DNA of 64,000 nucleotides from Mucilaginibacter sp. PAMC 26640 (GTDB lineage Bacteria > Bacteroidota > Bacteroidia > Sphingobacteriales > Sphingobacteriaceae), in NCBI GenBank assembly GCA_001596135.1, contig CP014773.1, positions 4,402,001 to 4,466,000 on the forward strand, written 5' to 3'. Position 1 is the stretch's first letter; the number at the start of each line of letters is the position of its first letter. This document shows, piece by piece, positions 43,285-52,619 of the stretch. The notes below the pieces were generated by a model. It saw nothing but the letters and a program-made list of their open reading frames with translations. It had not been told where the DNA came from and searched no databases. The position numbers and the translations under genes are program-made.

Positions 43285-45999
43285 TTAGTTAAATGATTGG
43301 TTGTTGGTGTAGTCGCTCCGTTTGCTTAGTTTCAGATCCTGCAAAATAGATGCCTTAACTTTTAAGGTCACGTTATATGATTTATAGAAACCAAACGGCA
43401 GCCATTGGATAGACAGATCCCAGCAATGCAGATCCCGATAGATAGCGAATGAGGTGGCACTGCTCAATTGCCGGGCTCTTAAATCGTAATTGGTGTTATA
43501 CTGAATCTTCCATTTGGCTGTAAGGCTCACGTCACCGCTCAACATCACCGTATTACTTGAGGTGGTATTGGTAACGTTGTTTTGATAGCTGAAACTATAA
43601 TTAATAGATAAATTCCAGGGGACATTAAAATCGATGTAAGCGCCCGGATCACTATTGATCAGAGCAAGGCGCTGCGCCTGATCCGGACTCATGGCCGCCA
43701 GGGTACCAGCAGCATTAGCTTGCTGCTTTGGCCTGAAAGTAGACGGATTAAGACTCGCGCTCATGGAGAGACTAAAATTACTCAGCATTGGAAACTTGCC
43801 ATCCCTGATGCTCAGCCTGTTTATCCGGCGTACGTAATTCTGTACACTATTGCCGGAAATGGAATCACGCACCTGTGTCACGTATGGATCAAACAAGCCG
43901 TTGAAATTTATATTTACTTTCTGATGAAGCACAGAGGTGTGGCCCGATACGCTGATGGTAGAAAGTTTTAATGAATCGGCAGCAAAGTTGTAAAAAGTTG
44001 AAAAAGTTAGACCTTGCAGGATAGGCACCTTGCGGGCCACGCCGGATGTATCCGTACTTTTTGGTTTCAGTTTCGCCTCAATGGTATTGTCTAAAGAGAA
44101 TCCAATACCCGCCTGCTTGCCAATTGACGGACCACCGTAAACAGATTGCTCAAAAATAGAATAACGTTGTGCAGTGTATGGATACGGAACGGTAGCGGTA
44201 CTTACCGCTGTGCGATAGTAGCCATAACTTGGGTCACCAAAATCCGGGCGGTAACTAAAGGATATGGATGGCGTTGACGTGGTGCGGATATCAGTAAGAT
44301 TCCCCTTTTTAAAATGTAAGGTACTATAAACCTTGGTAGATACACCGGCATTTAGGCTATACTCGCCTGCCCTGGCAAAACCGCCAACCGTATCGGTGAC
44401 TGGTGTAAGGCTGCCGTTGATGCTCCCCCTGTCGAAACTTTTACGGATGCTTTGAAAGTACCAGCGTTCCACATAGTTGGCGCCGGTATTAAACTGAAAG
44501 TATTTTAAAATATTTAAATTCAATGATACTGGTATGGTATGCTGAAATCCATTCTGCAGCTTTTTGGTAAGCGTGTTCTGCGTAAATAATTGCGACTCGG
44601 GAACAGCATTCAATTTATTGGTAGCCACCATACTATAACCCACATTTATTTTTTGATACCATTTTTGCTCGCCAAGCCTGTCTTTAGAATCAAACGGGCT
44701 GATGGTAGCCATGTTGAAACTCACGGTAGGTAATTCAAGCGTAACGGTCTTGGCGGTAAGATCCTGTGAGTGGCCCAAACTCACGTTAAGGTTAAATGGC
44801 GAACCCTGCCAGGTTTTGCCATAGTTTATACTCGAACGAAGGTTATTTTGTGTTAGTGCCTGTAAATTGTAATTATTCTGGCCCGGATTATTTTGGTAAA
44901 AACTTGATGTACCTGCGTTAACAGAAGCACTAAAGGTAGTACCTGGGTGCGCATTGGGATCTTGTGAATGCGACCAGGTAATGTTAAAATCCTTTCTGGC
45001 AGGATCGCCAACAAGGCCATAGTTATGAGAGCCGTAACTAAGGGTAATATTGCCGCCGTATTTGTAGCGCTTTAGATAACGGGAGTTAACACTTAATTCG
45101 TACGAACCCTTAGAATAGATGGTGCCCATGAAGGTGGCATCTAAATTGTCGTTAACGCCCACATAGTAGCCCAGGTTGCGCAGGTAAAAACCAAGCCGTT
45201 GATCTTCTCCAAAGGTTGGCAGGATCACGCCTGAGGTACGCGAATTCGGTTTTGGAAAAAAGCCGAACGGGATGGCGAAAGGTAAAGGCACACCCTCTAT
45301 TTCCAGATAAGCCGGACCCGATATAATTCTCTTTTTCTGGCCGATGCCCTTTGTTATCACAATTCCGAAATGCGTATCAGGGAATGGCAAATCGCAGGTA
45401 CTGAAAATCACATCCTTGTAGGCAACCTCATCGTTCTTTAAAACTTTTGATACACCACCAGAAATGTAATTACCATCCTGTTGAGTAGCCGGGTTCCAAA
45501 TTTTACCTTTTTTGGTATCGTAATTAAACATCAGCGAATCTGACGCAACTGGCTTTTCGTCTTTTGATTTGGAAAGTGGCCTCCCCAGGTAACGTTTTGT
45601 ACGCGGATCGATGGCACCGCTGGCAAATATGAGGTGTTTATTTTCGTCAATACGAATGTATTCAGCATCCAGTTCAAAGTCTTCGTAAGTAACATGTGCC
45701 CGTCCCCATAAATACGACATCTTGTTCTTTCTGTCGGTATGCGAGGAATCTTCCGCAGTAGCTTTAACGATTGATTTTAACCCCGACCCTTTTTTGGAAG
45801 TGTCATTTTTTGCCACGACAGTGTTACTTTTTACTCCTTTTGCGGGTTTTTTAAGCCGAAGCAGCTTACGGTCTCGTGTGGTATCAAGTTTAATAATAGT
45901 ATCTTTAGCAGCAGTTTTGGCATGGTTAGCAACACCGCCAGCCATTGCATTTACCATTACTATAGTTGCAAGCAGAAAAAAGAGAGTAACTAATTTCAA
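43285..45999 (-). CDS. lptD: LPS assembly outer membrane protein LptD (Bacteroidota type)
   Basis: LptD inserts lipopolysaccharide in the outer leaflet. The 904-residue protein has a signal peptide (VMVNAMAGG region), an N-terminal beta-jellyroll (SYLWGRAHVTYEDFELDAEY, as in LptA/OstA-like domains) and a long C-terminal barrel with alternating aromatic strands, including the FGFFPKPNSRTSGVILPTFG signature. Cysteines of the E. coli-type disulfides are not evident, as is usual in this phylum. It is followed by cinA with a 1-base gap and is divergent from the amidase gene. Confidence 0.88.
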   Translation of the reverse strand: MKLVTLFFLLATIVMVNAMAGGVANHAKTAAKDTIIKLDTTRDRKLLRLKKPAKGVKSNTVVAKNDTSKKGSGLKSIVKATAEDSSHTDRKNKMSYLWGRAHVTYEDFELDAEYIRIDENKHLIFASGAIDPRTKRYLGRPLSKSKDEKPVASDSLMFNYDTKKGKIWNPATQQDGNYISGGVSKVLKNDEVAYKDVIFSTCDLPFPDTHFGIVITKGIGQKKRIISGPAYLEIEGVPLPFAIPFGFFPKPNSRTSGVILPTFGEDQRLGFYLRNLGYYVGVNDNLDATFMGTIYSKGSYELSVNSRYLKRYKYGGNITLSYGSHNYGLVGDPARKDFNITWSHSQDPNAHPGTTFSASVNAGTSSFYQNNPGQNNYNLQALTQNNLRSSINYGKTWQGSPFNLNVSLGHSQDLTAKTVTLELPTVSFNMATISPFDSKDRLGEQKWYQKINVGYSMVATNKLNAVPESQLFTQNTLTKKLQNGFQHTIPVSLNLNILKYFQFNTGANYVERWYFQSIRKSFDRGSINGSLTPVTDTVGGFARAGEYSLNAGVSTKVYSTLHFKKGNLTDIRTTSTPSISFSYRPDFGDPSYGYYRTAVSTATVPYPYTAQRYSIFEQSVYGGPSIGKQAGIGFSLDNTIEAKLKPKSTDTSGVARKVPILQGLTFSTFYNFAADSLKLSTISVSGHTSVLHQKVNINFNGLFDPYVTQVRDSISGNSVQNYVRRINRLSIRDGKFPMLSNFSLSMSASLNPSTFRPKQQANAAGTLAAMSPDQAQRLALINSDPGAYIDFNVPWNLSINYSFSYQNNVTNTTSSNTVMLSGDVSLTAKWKIQYNTNYDLRARQLSSATSFAIYRDLHCWDLSIQWLPFGFYKSYNVTLKVKASILQDLKLSKRSDYTNNQSFN

Positions 46000-46023
46000 A
46001 ATAGATTATGAATAGTATTTTTG
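45994..46023 (+). promoter_or_regulatory. Candidate promoter of amidase-MCE unit
   Basis: TATTTTTG (46016-46023) fully matches the -7 box and is preceded by TTTC (45994-45997) at 18-base spacing. The ATG follows after 28 bases. Confidence 0.45.
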
Positions 46024-46051
46024 CAGGTACAGTTAACAGCGTTCAAACATA

Positions 46052-46972
46052 ATGAAAAATAAAATATTGAACAGGTTGAAAAAATTGATTTCAGGCGTTG
46101 GGGCTTTATTAATATGCTTCTCATTATTCTCTTTCACAACAAAAACCCCGGCAAAAAAAGATACTATACTTAACAGCTTTAAATTTAAAACTGTCATCAT
46201 CGATCCTGGTCATGGTGCCAAAGCCAGCGGTGCTGGTCCGGGCCATTATTCCCGTGGTGCCGATGGCTCCTTTTCTTCAGAAAGGAATGTAACGCTTGCT
46301 ATTGCACTTAAATTGCGAAAAGCTATAGAAAAAGATGTAGCGGGTCTTAAGGCTGTATTAACACGCGAAACTGAAGAAGATGTAGCCTGGGAAAAGCGTG
46401 CAGAGATAGCTAATGAGAATAAAGGTAACTTGTTTATTTCCATCCACTGCAATTCGTTATCAAACAAACATATTACAGAAAGAGTAGGCACCCGAAAACG
46501 AAAACCGGTTTACCGTACGGTGAGTGTACCTGATAGATCCGGTAAAGGTATTTTGATGCTTATATATGGTTTACATCGCTCCCGCGAGGAAGAAAATGCT
46601 ATTAAGGAAAACCAGGTAGAGGAAGATTCTGACCTTAACGGAGCCGCCCTTGACCCTAATGACCCTACTACTATTATATTGACTGCAGAGTATAAAAGGA
46701 AATTTAGGAAACAAAGTGTAAATATTGCAAACTTTATTAATGATGAAATTGTTCAAAACGACGGAAGGCGTAGCGAAGGCATTAGAGAGCAGGGCATTTA
46801 TGTGCTTTGCCATGCTGCGATGCCATCTGTACTAGTTGAAACCGGTTATATTAATAACCCCGATGACGAAGCTTATTTAAATTCGGAAGACGGGCAAAAT
46901 GAAATAGTCGACTCAATAGTACGGGCCATTAAAACATATAAAAATCAGATTGAACAACCGGCAACAAACTAA
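46052..46972 (+). CDS. N-acetylmuramoyl-L-alanine amidase (Amidase_3)
   Basis: It cuts the amide between MurNAc and the stem peptide in peptidoglycan. The 306-residue protein has a signal or anchor helix (LLICFSLFSF) and the zinc amidase motifs VIIDPGHG (first His), SERNVTL (Glu), FISIHCNS (second His) and the late VLVETGYINN glutamate. The 13-base gap and shared direction suggest one transcript with the MCE gene. It lacks a peptidoglycan-binding repeat. Confidence 0.93.
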   Translation: MKNKILNRLKKLISGVGALLICFSLFSFTTKTPAKKDTILNSFKFKTVIIDPGHGAKASGAGPGHYSRGADGSFSSERNVTLAIALKLRKAIEKDVAGLKAVLTRETEEDVAWEKRAEIANENKGNLFISIHCNSLSNKHITERVGTRKRKPVYRTVSVPDRSGKGILMLIYGLHRSREEENAIKENQVEEDSDLNGAALDPNDPTTIILTAEYKRKFRKQSVNIANFINDEIVQNDGRRSEGIREQGIYVLCHAAMPSVLVETGYINNPDDEAYLNSEDGQNEIVDSIVRAIKTYKNQIEQPATN

Positions 46973-46985
46973 ATCTTAATCTACC

Positions 46986-47930
46986 TTGAAAATATCAAAC
47001 GAAACAAAAATTGGCGCACTTACTGCCATATCTATTACGATACTAATCCTTGCCTATAGCTTTCTAAAAGGAAACGACGTTTTTAGCAGCTCAAACAAGT
47101 TTTATGCAGTTTACCGGAGTGTAGAAGGCTTAACGGTTTCAAAACCTATACTGGTTAACGGATTCCAGATTGGAATGGTATCAAAAATGCAATTGCATGA
47201 CGATGGCCGTACGACCGTTGAATTTAAAATTCAAAAGGACTACAAGATCCCCTCAAATACACTCGCTAAGTTAGAAAGCACCGACCTACTGGGCGGAAAG
47301 GCAATTGTTTTCGAATTGGGTAACAGCCCGATATTAGCCGAAGACCGGGATACCCTACGGGCTGACATACAGGGTAGCCTGGCGGAAAGTCTGCAGCCGA
47401 TACAGCGCAAAGCTGAGGTATTGATCAATAAAGTTGACTCTGCAATGGGCGCTATAAACCGGATCCTGAACCCCGACTTTCAAAAAAACGTAGATAAGAG
47501 CTTTGCAAGCATTGCTAATTCACTGCAAACTTTGGAAGGAACAACCAAAAAGCTTGATGCACTGGTTGGTGCACAGAGCAGCCACATTAACCAGATCATG
47601 AGCAATGCGGAAGCTGTATCAGGTAACTTAAAAACGAGCACGTCGCACTTAGATGGTATCGCTACCAACTTTAAAAAGTTTAGCACAGACCTATCCAATT
47701 CCAATATTAAAGAAACGTTAGACAATGCTAATAAGGCCGTAGCGGAGTTACAGGCTACTATTGCCAAAGTGAATGGGAATCAGGGGTCGTTAGGTTTATT
47801 GATGAATGACACCAAAGTTTACGACAACTTAAATTCTGCTACAAAAAGCCTGGATAATTTGCTGATCGATGTAAAGGCACATCCTAGCCGTTATGTTAAC
47901 TTCTCAGTATTTGGTAAAAAAGGAAATTAA
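46986..47930 (+). CDS. MCE/MlaD family protein (TTG start)
   Basis: MlaD-type proteins form hexameric rings that carry phospholipids across the periplasm. 314 residues: membrane anchor at about 8-26, then the MCE domain (about 38-115; VEGLTVSKPILVNGFQIGMV), and a long helical tail (about 120-300) with many small polar residues. The start is TTG at 46986: the reading from there, KISNETKIGALTAISI, gives the typical family N-terminus, and no ATG is available before the anchor. No mlaE/mlaF genes adjoin it. Confidence 0.9.
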   Translation: MKISNETKIGALTAISITILILAYSFLKGNDVFSSSNKFYAVYRSVEGLTVSKPILVNGFQIGMVSKMQLHDDGRTTVEFKIQKDYKIPSNTLAKLESTDLLGGKAIVFELGNSPILAEDRDTLRADIQGSLAESLQPIQRKAEVLINKVDSAMGAINRILNPDFQKNVDKSFASIANSLQTLEGTTKKLDALVGAQSSHINQIMSNAEAVSGNLKTSTSHLDGIATNFKKFSTDLSNSNIKETLDNANKAVAELQATIAKVNGNQGSLGLLMNDTKVYDNLNSATKSLDNLLIDVKAHPSRYVNFSVFGKKGN

Positions 47931-47955
47931 GTGCAAAAACTCAATAGATAACTCA

Positions 47956-47988
47956 AGCCCGGTGCATTAAACATCGGGCTTTTTTTTG
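47956..47988 (+). terminator. Intrinsic terminator after MCE gene
   Basis: AGCCCGGTG pairs with CATCGGGCT (one G-U pair), loop CATTAAA, followed by TTTTTTT. It lies 26 bases after the stop. Confidence 0.85.
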
Positions 47989-48036
47989 CAAAAAATATTG
48001 TGGAATCAATAATTAGTGGTAGTAATTCAACACTGA

Positions 48037-48954
48037 TTAGTCTGATATGATAAACGTTCTGCCTTCTGTCGCCAGCTCCGTATTAGGAAAGATGCTTTGG
48101 GCTTCGGTCAGCAACTCATCCAGCATTTTATAACGGGCCGAGAAGTGGCCTATGATGAGTTTACCGGCATTTGTACGGGCTGCCACCTCACCTGCCTGCA
48201 AAGCTGTTGTATGATGCGTTTGATTTGCCCTGTCTAGCATATCGTTCAAAAAGGTTGCCTCATGATATAGCAATGTAGCAGCGTTTATCTGGGCAAGATA
48301 CTTTTCCGTATAGAGCGTATCAGAACAATAGGCGTAGGACTTGGGCTCATCTGAATCGTTGGTCAAGGTTTCGTTGCTGAAAACCGTTCCGTCCGGAGCT
48401 TCATAATCGCGGCCCTTTTTCAACGCCGTGTAGTACTGCACAGGAATGGCCAATTCTTCGACTTTTTCCTTAATCAGTTTGCGAAGACGTTTCTTTTGTT
48501 TAAACAGAAAGCCTGTTGTTGGAATACGGTGATCAAGCGGGATTGTCTCGACTGTGATATCCTGATTGTCCAGAATCAATTCACTTCTGTCAGCAGAAGT
48601 AAAAACGTACTCTAAAGGATAATGGAGCGTAGTTTCTGATACGCGCAACTGCAAATCTACGATCTCTTTTAAAGCGGGCGGGCAAAACAACCTGAGTGCC
48701 TTCTTGCGCCCGTTCAGGTGCAGGGACGATAACAAGCCGACTAAGCCGAGGTAATGGTCGCCGTGGAGGTGACTGATAAAAATATAGTCTATCCGGCTGC
48801 CCTTAATATCGAAGCGCAGCATTTGTTGTTGGGTACCCTCTGCACAGTCAACAAGGTACAATTTCTCATTGATATTGAGTATCTGCGCTGTAGGGTTACG
48901 GTTAAATATGGGGGTTGCAGAGCTGCTGCCCAGTATCGTTACTTCGAATTTCAT
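48037..48954 (-). CDS. rnz: Ribonuclease Z
   Basis: RNase Z trims tRNA 3' ends. The 305-residue metallo-beta-lactamase fold has the zinc motif SHLHGDHYLGL, opening VTILGSSSATP and the late LIIGHFSARY motif (HFS). The exosite arm region (PVQYYTALKKGRDYEAPDG) identifies it as RNase Z rather than another MBL protein. Length is normal for the short form. Confidence 0.95.
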   Translation of the reverse strand: MKFEVTILGSSSATPIFNRNPTAQILNINEKLYLVDCAEGTQQQMLRFDIKGSRIDYIFISHLHGDHYLGLVGLLSSLHLNGRKKALRLFCPPALKEIVDLQLRVSETTLHYPLEYVFTSADRSELILDNQDITVETIPLDHRIPTTGFLFKQKKRLRKLIKEKVEELAIPVQYYTALKKGRDYEAPDGTVFSNETLTNDSDEPKSYAYCSDTLYTEKYLAQINAATLLYHEATFLNDMLDRANQTHHTTALQAGEVAARTNAGKLIIGHFSARYKMLDELLTEAQSIFPNTELATEGRTFIISD

Positions 48955-48972
48955 ACCGGGTTAAGGAGCTAA

Positions 48973-49350
48973 CTATCTGATTTCTCTTTTTAATTCTTTT
49001 TCGATCTCATCCATAAAAATAAGGTCGATAGCCTCTTCACAGGTTGGGACGATGGCTAGAACGTTGTCTAATTGTGATATGGTTACTAAACGTGCAACAG
49101 CCTCATTAAGACCGGTGAGAATAAACGAACCATTGGAATTTTTACAAAGACGGTGACCAACCAACAAACTACTCAAGCCTGACGAATCGGCAAACTTAAC
49201 TTGCGAAAGATCTAAAACGATATTGCGCTGCCCTTCAGTATTGATCAGGATAAGCTCTGACTTTAACTGAGGGGTAACTAATGAATTTAATTTTGATTCG
49301 TTAAGCTTAATAAGGATGTACTTCTCGTGCTTATCAACTGTATATTTCAT
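48973..49350 (-). CDS. STAS domain protein (anti-sigma factor antagonist-like)
   Basis: 125 residues; a STAS fold with the conserved VKFADSSGLSSLL site, where the serine is phosphorylated by a kinase in partner-switching systems. It ends with a charged helical tail (EIEKELKREIR). A serine kinase or phosphatase is not adjacent. It lies 18 bases upstream of rnz on the same strand. Confidence 0.85.
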   Translation of the reverse strand: MKYTVDKHEKYILIKLNESKLNSLVTPQLKSELILINTEGQRNIVLDLSQVKFADSSGLSSLLVGHRLCKNSNGSFILTGLNEAVARLVTISQLDNVLAIVPTCEEAIDLIFMDEIEKELKREIR

Positions 49351-49403
49351 TTTATGCTATTGAGAGTATAAAGATATAATTTATTTATCTCTAATTAAAA
49401 AAA

Positions 49404-50348
49404 TTACAAATCTGCCAGCGCAATATTGATATTTCGCTCTACCCGCTGTAGAACATCCTCATCTCCTGGTTTTACAAATGCCTCACCTGTAATTTGCTGA
49501 TATAGTTCGATGTATCGCTCAGAGATCGATAAAATAATCTCCCGCGTCATTTCTGGTACCTTTTGGCCGTCTTTGCCCTGAAAACCATTTTCGATAAGCC
49601 ACTTACGAACAAACTCTTTGGACAGCTGTTTTTGTGGCTCGTCATTGGCCTGGCGTTCGGCGTATCCGTCACTATAAAAATACCGCGAAGAATCCGGCGT
49701 GTGGATCTCGTCTATGAGATAGATCTGGTCGCCAACCTTACCAAATTCATATTTTGTGTCCACTAAGATTAGCCCCTGCCCTGCTGCAATTTCGGTTCCC
49801 CGTTCAAAAAGCTGGCGGGTAAAAGTTTCCAGTTGGTTGTAATCTTCTTCGGATACAATTCCTTTAGCCAAGATATCCTCCCGAGAAATATCTTCATCGT
49901 GCCCAACAGAGGCTTTGGTAGTAGGGGTGATAATTGGCTCTGGTAAAATATCATTTTCTTTCAATCCTTCGGGCAATGTTACGCCGCAAACCTGGCGTTT
50001 TCCCAATGCATATTCACGTGCTGCATGCCCGGCCAGGTAACCCCGGATCACCATTTCTACCTTGAATGGCTCGCAAATACGGCCAATGGTAACACTTGGG
50101 TCGGGAACGTTAAGGACCCAGTTTGGCACAATATCAGCAGTCGCTTTAAGGAACTTGGCTGCTATTTGGTTAAGCACTTGTCCTTTGAACGGAATTGGCT
50201 CCGGCAGCACCACATCAAATGCGGATATCCTGTCGGTAACCACCATAGCCAGGTACTGATTGTCAATGGTATAAACATCGCGTACTTTGCCTTTGTAAAA
50301 GGCTGTTTGCGATGGGAAATTAAAATTTGTTTCTTTTATAGCATTCAT
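49404..50348 (-). CDS. purC: Phosphoribosylaminoimidazole-succinocarboxamide synthase (SAICAR synthetase)
   Basis: PurC links aspartate to CAIR with ATP in purine synthesis. The 314-residue protein has FYKGKVRDVYTID, VTDRISAFDVVLPEPIPFKG, IGRICEPFKVEMVIRGYLAGHA and the LVDTKYEFGK / DEIHTPDSSRY signatures. Length is the longer type also seen in yeast and Bacteroidota. Start is ATG 50348. Confidence 0.96.
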   Translation of the reverse strand: MNAIKETNFNFPSQTAFYKGKVRDVYTIDNQYLAMVVTDRISAFDVVLPEPIPFKGQVLNQIAAKFLKATADIVPNWVLNVPDPSVTIGRICEPFKVEMVIRGYLAGHAAREYALGKRQVCGVTLPEGLKENDILPEPIITPTTKASVGHDEDISREDILAKGIVSEEDYNQLETFTRQLFERGTEIAAGQGLILVDTKYEFGKVGDQIYLIDEIHTPDSSRYFYSDGYAERQANDEPQKQLSKEFVRKWLIENGFQGKDGQKVPEMTREIILSISERYIELYQQITGEAFVKPGDEDVLQRVERNINIALADL

Positions 50349-50359
50349 TGTTGTAGTAG

Positions 50360-50417
50360 TTAGTATCATGTATCAAGTAGGTAGTACCCGTATCTTAATC
50401 ATGATACTCGATACTAA
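50360..50417. repeat. Imperfect inverted repeat built of TAGTATC words
   Basis: TTAGTATCATGTATC (50360-50374) pairs with GATACTCGATACTAA (50403-50417) at 13 of 15 positions around a 28-base loop. Each arm is a tandem of GTATC words. Lies between phoH (stop 50432) and purC (start 50348). Confidence 0.45.
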
Positions 50418-50431
50418 TTACTTGCTACTGC

Positions 50432-51397
50432 TTACTGTATATCTCCGTAAGCCTCCAGTATGCGGCGAACCAATTTGTGCCGTACTACATCTTCACCGCT
50501 AAGATATACAATGTCGATACCTTTGATATCGGTTAGGATGCGCAGGGCGGTATATAAACCCGATTGCTGTTTCTTAGGAAGATCTATTTGCGTAACATCG
50601 CCGGTTACAATAAACTTAGCCGACGGCCCCATACGGGTTAAAAACATCTTTAATTGCATATCGGTAGCGTTTTGCGCCTCATCCAATATCACAAAGCAAT
50701 TATCAAGGGTACGGCCCCGCATAAAGGCCAGCGGTGCAATCTCGATGGTGCGGTTCTCTAAATAAAGCTTCAACTTTTCTGCCGGGATCATATCATCCAG
50801 TGCATCGTATAGGGGGCGCAGGTACGGGTCTATCTTTTCCTTTAGATCGCCCGGTAAAAACCCCAGGTTCTCCCCTGCCTCTACAGCCGGGCGGGTTAAA
50901 ATAATTCTTTTAATCTCTTTATTTTTTAAGGCTCTCACTGCTAATGCAACCGCGGTGTAGGTTTTACCGGTACCGGCAGGGCCAATCGCAAAAAGAATAT
51001 CGCTTTTACCAATGCCATCAACCATTCGGTGCTGGTTAGTAGTGCGTGCACGAACCATTATGCCATTAGGCCCAAAAACCAATACCTCGCCACTGGCAAA
51101 TTTATCTGCAGCAGCAGGTTCGCCAGTTGATGATGCAGGTTTTGGCTTGGTGCCAAGAATGCGCTCCACATCTATAGCCGTTAGGGTGTCGTATTTTTCC
51201 AGATGTTCTACCAGGCGATCAAACTTTTCCTGGAAAACGGCTAACTCATTCTCGTCACCCAAAACCTTTACTTCGCTGCCTCGTGCAACTATTTTAAGCT
51301 TAGGGTATTGCTTTCTAATGATCTCGAAATGGTCGTTATTAGGGCCCCACAAAACAGCGGGATTTACTTGTTCAATTGATAGTTTTAGCTCGTTCAA
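50432..51397 (-). CDS. PhoH family ATPase (PhoH1 type)
   Basis: The 321-residue protein has an N-terminal KH-like/RNA-binding region (about 1-75) and a PhoH ATPase with Walker A GPAGTGKT (about 138) and Walker B FVILDEAQN. Also LPGDLKEKIDPYLRPLYD, the family signature. It probably acts in RNA metabolism or heat-shock linked ribosome rescue. It is classic length, unlike the PIN-PhoH protein at 22.6 kb. Confidence 0.92.
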   Translation of the reverse strand: MNELKLSIEQVNPAVLWGPNNDHFEIIRKQYPKLKIVARGSEVKVLGDENELAVFQEKFDRLVEHLEKYDTLTAIDVERILGTKPKPASSTGEPAAADKFASGEVLVFGPNGIMVRARTTNQHRMVDGIGKSDILFAIGPAGTGKTYTAVALAVRALKNKEIKRIILTRPAVEAGENLGFLPGDLKEKIDPYLRPLYDALDDMIPAEKLKLYLENRTIEIAPLAFMRGRTLDNCFVILDEAQNATDMQLKMFLTRMGPSAKFIVTGDVTQIDLPKKQQSGLYTALRILTDIKGIDIVYLSGEDVVRHKLVRRILEAYGDIQ

Positions 51398-51498
51398 TAC
51401 TAATTGATTTTTTCAGTTGCAGATTTTTATGAATTAAAAATTGAATATTTGCACCTTTAAATGCTTACACAAGATTAGCAATAAATATTATAAAATTA

Positions 51499-52278
51499 AT
51501 GGCAATTATAACTTTAACTACTGACCTTGGCGATAAAGACATTTATCAGGCCGCCCTTAAAGGTAGTATTTTAAAGTTACTGCCAACCGTAAATATAGTA
51601 GATATAACTAACAATGTTGCCCCTTTTAACGTGCAGCAAGCCGCTTTTATTTTAAAGAACAGCTTCTACTACTTCCCCGATGAAACGGTGCATCTGATAG
51701 GTATTGACACCGTTTACAACAACTATACACGCTACCTGGCCATCCGTTATAAAAATCATTTTTTTGTTGGTGCCGATAACGGGATCTTTTCGCTAATGTT
51801 TGCCGAAACGGAACCTGCCGAGATTGTAGAGATCAATATTATGCAGGACCTAAAATTCCTGCACTTTCCGCTAGCAGATATTTTTGTAAAGGCTGCCTGC
51901 CATTTGGCTAACGGCGGTGCTTTGGCGGAAATTGGAATCCCGGTGGATGGCGTAGAAAATAAAATGAACCTGCAGCCTACCGTTGATAAAAACCTCATCA
52001 AAGGCGTTGTAATTTATATCGATTCTTTCCAGAACGTGATCACCAATATCACTAAAGAATTTTTTAACCGCATACAGCAGGGACGCCGCTTTGTACTTTA
52101 CTTTAAGCGCAATGAAACCATCAACCACCTCAGCTGGCATTACAACGAAGTGCCCGAAGGGGAAAAGTTATGCCTCTTCGGCATCAGCGACCACCTGGAG
52201 ATCGCTATAAACAAAGGCAACGCCAGCGGGCTGCTAGGACTGAATTTGGGAGATAGTGTTATTATAGATTTTGGATAG
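51499..52278 (+). CDS. SAM hydrolase of the chlorinase/fluorinase-like family (DUF62)
   Basis: The 259-residue protein matches SAM hydroxide adenosyltransferases: TLTTDLGDKDIYQAALKG (Asp of SAM site), VDITNNVAPFN and FFVGADNGIFSLM. Ordinary members use water (hydroxide) to split SAM into adenosine and methionine; the halogenase variants need extra insertion residues that are not evident here. Its place next to phoH is divergent. Confidence 0.88.
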   Translation: MAIITLTTDLGDKDIYQAALKGSILKLLPTVNIVDITNNVAPFNVQQAAFILKNSFYYFPDETVHLIGIDTVYNNYTRYLAIRYKNHFFVGADNGIFSLMFAETEPAEIVEINIMQDLKFLHFPLADIFVKAACHLANGGALAEIGIPVDGVENKMNLQPTVDKNLIKGVVIYIDSFQNVITNITKEFFNRIQQGRRFVLYFKRNETINHLSWHYNEVPEGEKLCLFGISDHLEIAINKGNASGLLGLNLGDSVIIDFG

Positions 52279-52619
52279 GCTCAAATAAAAATAAGGACAT
52301 GCTTTCAATCAGCTAACAGAAAACTTACGGAATAAGCTGAAAACGATCTTAGTTTTGCTGGCAACATTTTGATTAAGCAGACCAATAACATCCATCACAA
52401 ATTTGATATATGCAAATGGTTGCCCAGGCATTTTGTACACACCTCACCTGACTCTTTCATTACAATCAACCTATGGTAAAGGATGAAATGCGATGCTTTG
52501 CCAACGCTAAATATGGAGGCGTTTTTACCCCTTCTCACTGCTGCGTCAATTTTATAAATAGTGCCTGAATACATCAATTAAACCATTAGTTTTGCAGGTT
52601 GATAAACGGATACTAACCC
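52279..52619. other. Intergenic stretch without recognised gene
   Basis: 341 bases between two plus-strand genes. A weak minus ORF (52395-52577) looks like a chance frame. It ends with a promoter-like box for the ABC exporter gene. Confidence 0.4.
52587..52594 (+). promoter_or_regulatory. -7 promoter box before ABC exporter gene
   Basis: TAGTTTTG matches TAnnTTTG and lies 25 bases before the ATG. No TTTG partner at the usual distance. Confidence 0.35.

Noticed and set aside
51499..52278. Fluorinase or chlorinase (halogen chemistry)
   Set aside because: The halide-specific insertion is not evident; the common SAM hydroxide adenosyltransferase fits better.
52395..52577. Minus-strand ORF of 60 codons in the gap before the ABC exporter
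   Set aside because: No recognisable pattern and no coupling to a neighbour; likely a chance frame.
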